Origin: Streptomyces bicolor
GTDB lineage: Bacteria > Actinomycetota > Actinomycetes > Streptomycetales > Streptomycetaceae
DNA length: 5,795 nt
Assembly (NCBI RefSeq): GCF_000719285.1
Contig: NZ_JOFS01000080.1
Span: forward strand, 1-5,795
Direction of reading: 5' to 3'
Notes under the pieces: model-generated
The model's input: the letters and a program-made list of their open reading frames with translations, nothing else
What the model was told of the DNA's origin: nothing
Databases searched by the model: none
Part shown: one piece after another, positions 5,722-5,795 of the stretch
Layout of the letters: the number at the start of each line of letters is the position of its first letter
Numbering within the stretch: position 1 is the stretch's first letter
Made by a program: the position numbers and the translations under genes

Positions 5722-5795
5722 GTCGGCGGTAGCAGATGAGGGTGCAGGCGATGCTGGTGAAGGCCAGGAAGTGCTCGGCTTTGCGCTCGTAGCGG
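5711..5795 (-). pseudogene. IS5-family transposase C-terminus, cut by the window edge
   Basis: Read on the minus strand from 5795, the sequence ends RYERKAEHFLAFTSIACTLI, then C-Y-R-R-L-T-K and a TGA at 5711-5713. R-Y-E-R-K-A-E-H-F-L-A-F is a typical ending of Streptomyces IS5-type DDE transposases. Only 27 codons are inside the window, so whether the element is complete cannot be said; it is called partial, not proven broken. Its family branch differs from the two IS5 sequences to the left, whose C-termini are unlike it. Its end overlaps the 3' end of the DUF397 gene. Confidence 0.85.

Noticed and set aside
1..5795. CRISPR array, tRNA or rRNA gene
   Set aside because: No regularly spaced direct repeats, no cloverleaf with a CCA-end pattern and no conserved rRNA stretches were seen.

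Overview
The window looks like chromosomal accessory DNA from a Streptomyces-type actinomycete. It has high GC with strongly G/C-biased third codon positions, GTG starts, an NB-ARC/TPR protein of the actinobacterial type, a DUF397 protein, and several Streptomyces-type IS5-family insertion sequences. The taxon is inferred from style and family content, not from any marker gene.

Layout. Positions 1-253 hold no recognisable gene, only a possible promoter. Positions 254-3510 hold a tight two-gene operon. The first gene is a 145-residue protein with a glycine-rich hydrophobic N-terminus. The second is a 937-residue NB-ARC/TPR STAND NTPase (bacterial NLR) starting 5 bases after the first stop. Positions about 3450-3769 are the frameshifted 3' remnant of an IS5-type transposase, on the minus strand, which runs into the 3' end of the NLR gene. 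Positions 3772-4640 are a complete 869-bp IS5-family element with 19-bp imperfect inverted repeats and a TA target duplication; its transposase is split by a frameshift. Positions about 4641-5004 are an internal fragment of a family-2 glycosyltransferase gene. About 500 bases without a convincing gene follow, then a small DUF397 gene (5506-5721), and finally the C-terminus of a third IS5-type transposase running off the right edge.

The main point of interest is the operon at 254-3510. The small protein ends with, and the NLR begins with, the same kind of short motif: N-x-I-x-x-G-x-x-x-G-x-x-(V/I)-Q-G-R. This fits the RHIM/PP-like bacterial amyloid signalling motifs (the BASS3 class as I recall it). 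The arrangement suggests a signalling device in which an activated NLR templates amyloid folding of the effector's C-terminal motif and so releases a HeLo/Bell-like, possibly membrane-targeting, N-terminal domain. That would be an innate-immunity or regulated cell-death system. The principle is already described for bacteria; this particular pair would normally be annotated only as hypothetical protein plus tetratricopeptide repeat protein.

The right half is a graveyard of nested insertions. Three IS5-type sequences lie in about 2.3 kb, all with their transposase on the minus strand, together with one gene fragment and two genes (the NLR and DUF397) whose 3' ends run into IS DNA.
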